Positions 63,856-64,000 of a stretch of 64,000 bases of DNA are shown here, piece by piece. A program made the translations under genes and the position numbers. The notes below the pieces were generated by a model, which saw only the letters and a list, made by a program, of their open reading frames with translations, was not told the DNA's origin and did no database searches. The stretch lies in NCBI RefSeq assembly GCF_004027225.2, contig NC_046358.1:61799528-61863527 (forward strand). Direction: 5' to 3'. Every line of letters begins with the position of its first letter. The first letter of the stretch is position 1. The stretch comes from Strigops habroptila. Its lineage: Eukaryota > Chordata > Aves > Psittaciformes > Psittacidae.

Positions 63856-64000
63856 TCAGCACTATCTGAGACACAAATGTTAGCCTAAAATGCTCGCTAC
63901 TGGGGCTTTCTAATGAGATATGAACCTGGCAAAGAGACAATGCACCAATGCCAAAGGACAGCAGACATTCATGTTTCTAAGCACGCTCTCTCTAGCCCCG

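Larger units (their letters stand above)
60422..64000. other. Right-end intergenic region
   Basis: No gene was recognised on either strand. It holds a MIR-like word near 62,752, an AT-rich palindromic tract (62,797-62,866) and another MIR-like fragment near 63,820. FSHB, the expected next gene, is not visible. Confidence 0.6.

Noticed and set aside
44124-64000. Possible FSHB exons, expected upstream of ARL14EP by synteny
   Set aside because: I looked on both strands for the cystine-knot hormone exons and saw none. FSHB probably lies beyond the right edge.

Overview
The window reads as nuclear DNA from a bird. Two vertebrate genes are recognisable from their coding exons, introns are bounded by GT/AG signals, CR1 LINE fragments with avian-type 3' ends occur on both strands, and several LTR copies of an endogenous retrovirus type common in birds are present. 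My best guess is a non-galliform bird, but that is only an inference from the LTR types. No prokaryotic, plasmid or phage features are present.

Layout: Positions 1-851 are the last intron of MPPED2 (+ strand). Its final coding exon is 852-970, followed by a long T-rich 3' UTR with poly(A) signals at 2,243 and 2,354. From about 2.4 to 36.3 kb is a gene desert with old SINE/MITE-like fragments, two CR1 pieces (17.9 and 27.2 kb), an inverted pair of LTR ends (15.4 and 17.5 kb) and simple repeats. ARL14EP lies on the - strand from about 36.3 to 44.05 kb: three coding exons (37,635-37,863; 39,322-39,452; 40,449-40,946) encode a complete 260-residue protein, and a non-coding first exon sits in a CpG island (43.43-44.1 kb). 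The tail-to-tail MPPED2/ARL14EP arrangement matches human 11p14.1. The neighbouring FSHB gene would be expected to the right but is not in this window. From 44.1 to 64 kb there is no recognisable gene.

Most unusual items: (1) a 1.0-1.7 kb inverted duplication (44,124-45,869 and 59,376-60,421) starts at the edge of the ARL14EP promoter. Its central 723 bp differ at only three positions, while its flanks are far more diverged, a pattern expected of gene conversion. (2) A decayed copy of ARL14EP coding exon 2 lies inside ARL14EP intron 2 (about 39,800-39,935). (3) A small array at 49.5-49.8 kb carries 12 exact TGACCT/AGGTCA nuclear-receptor-type half-sites, mostly on a 10-bp lattice and switching strand halfway. 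(4) A solo LTR with a near-perfect 5-bp target duplication is inserted about 0.4 kb from the ARL14EP first exon.

All calls come from reading the sequence by eye. Exon boundaries of the two genes are firm; repeat family names are from memory, and repeat edges are approximate.
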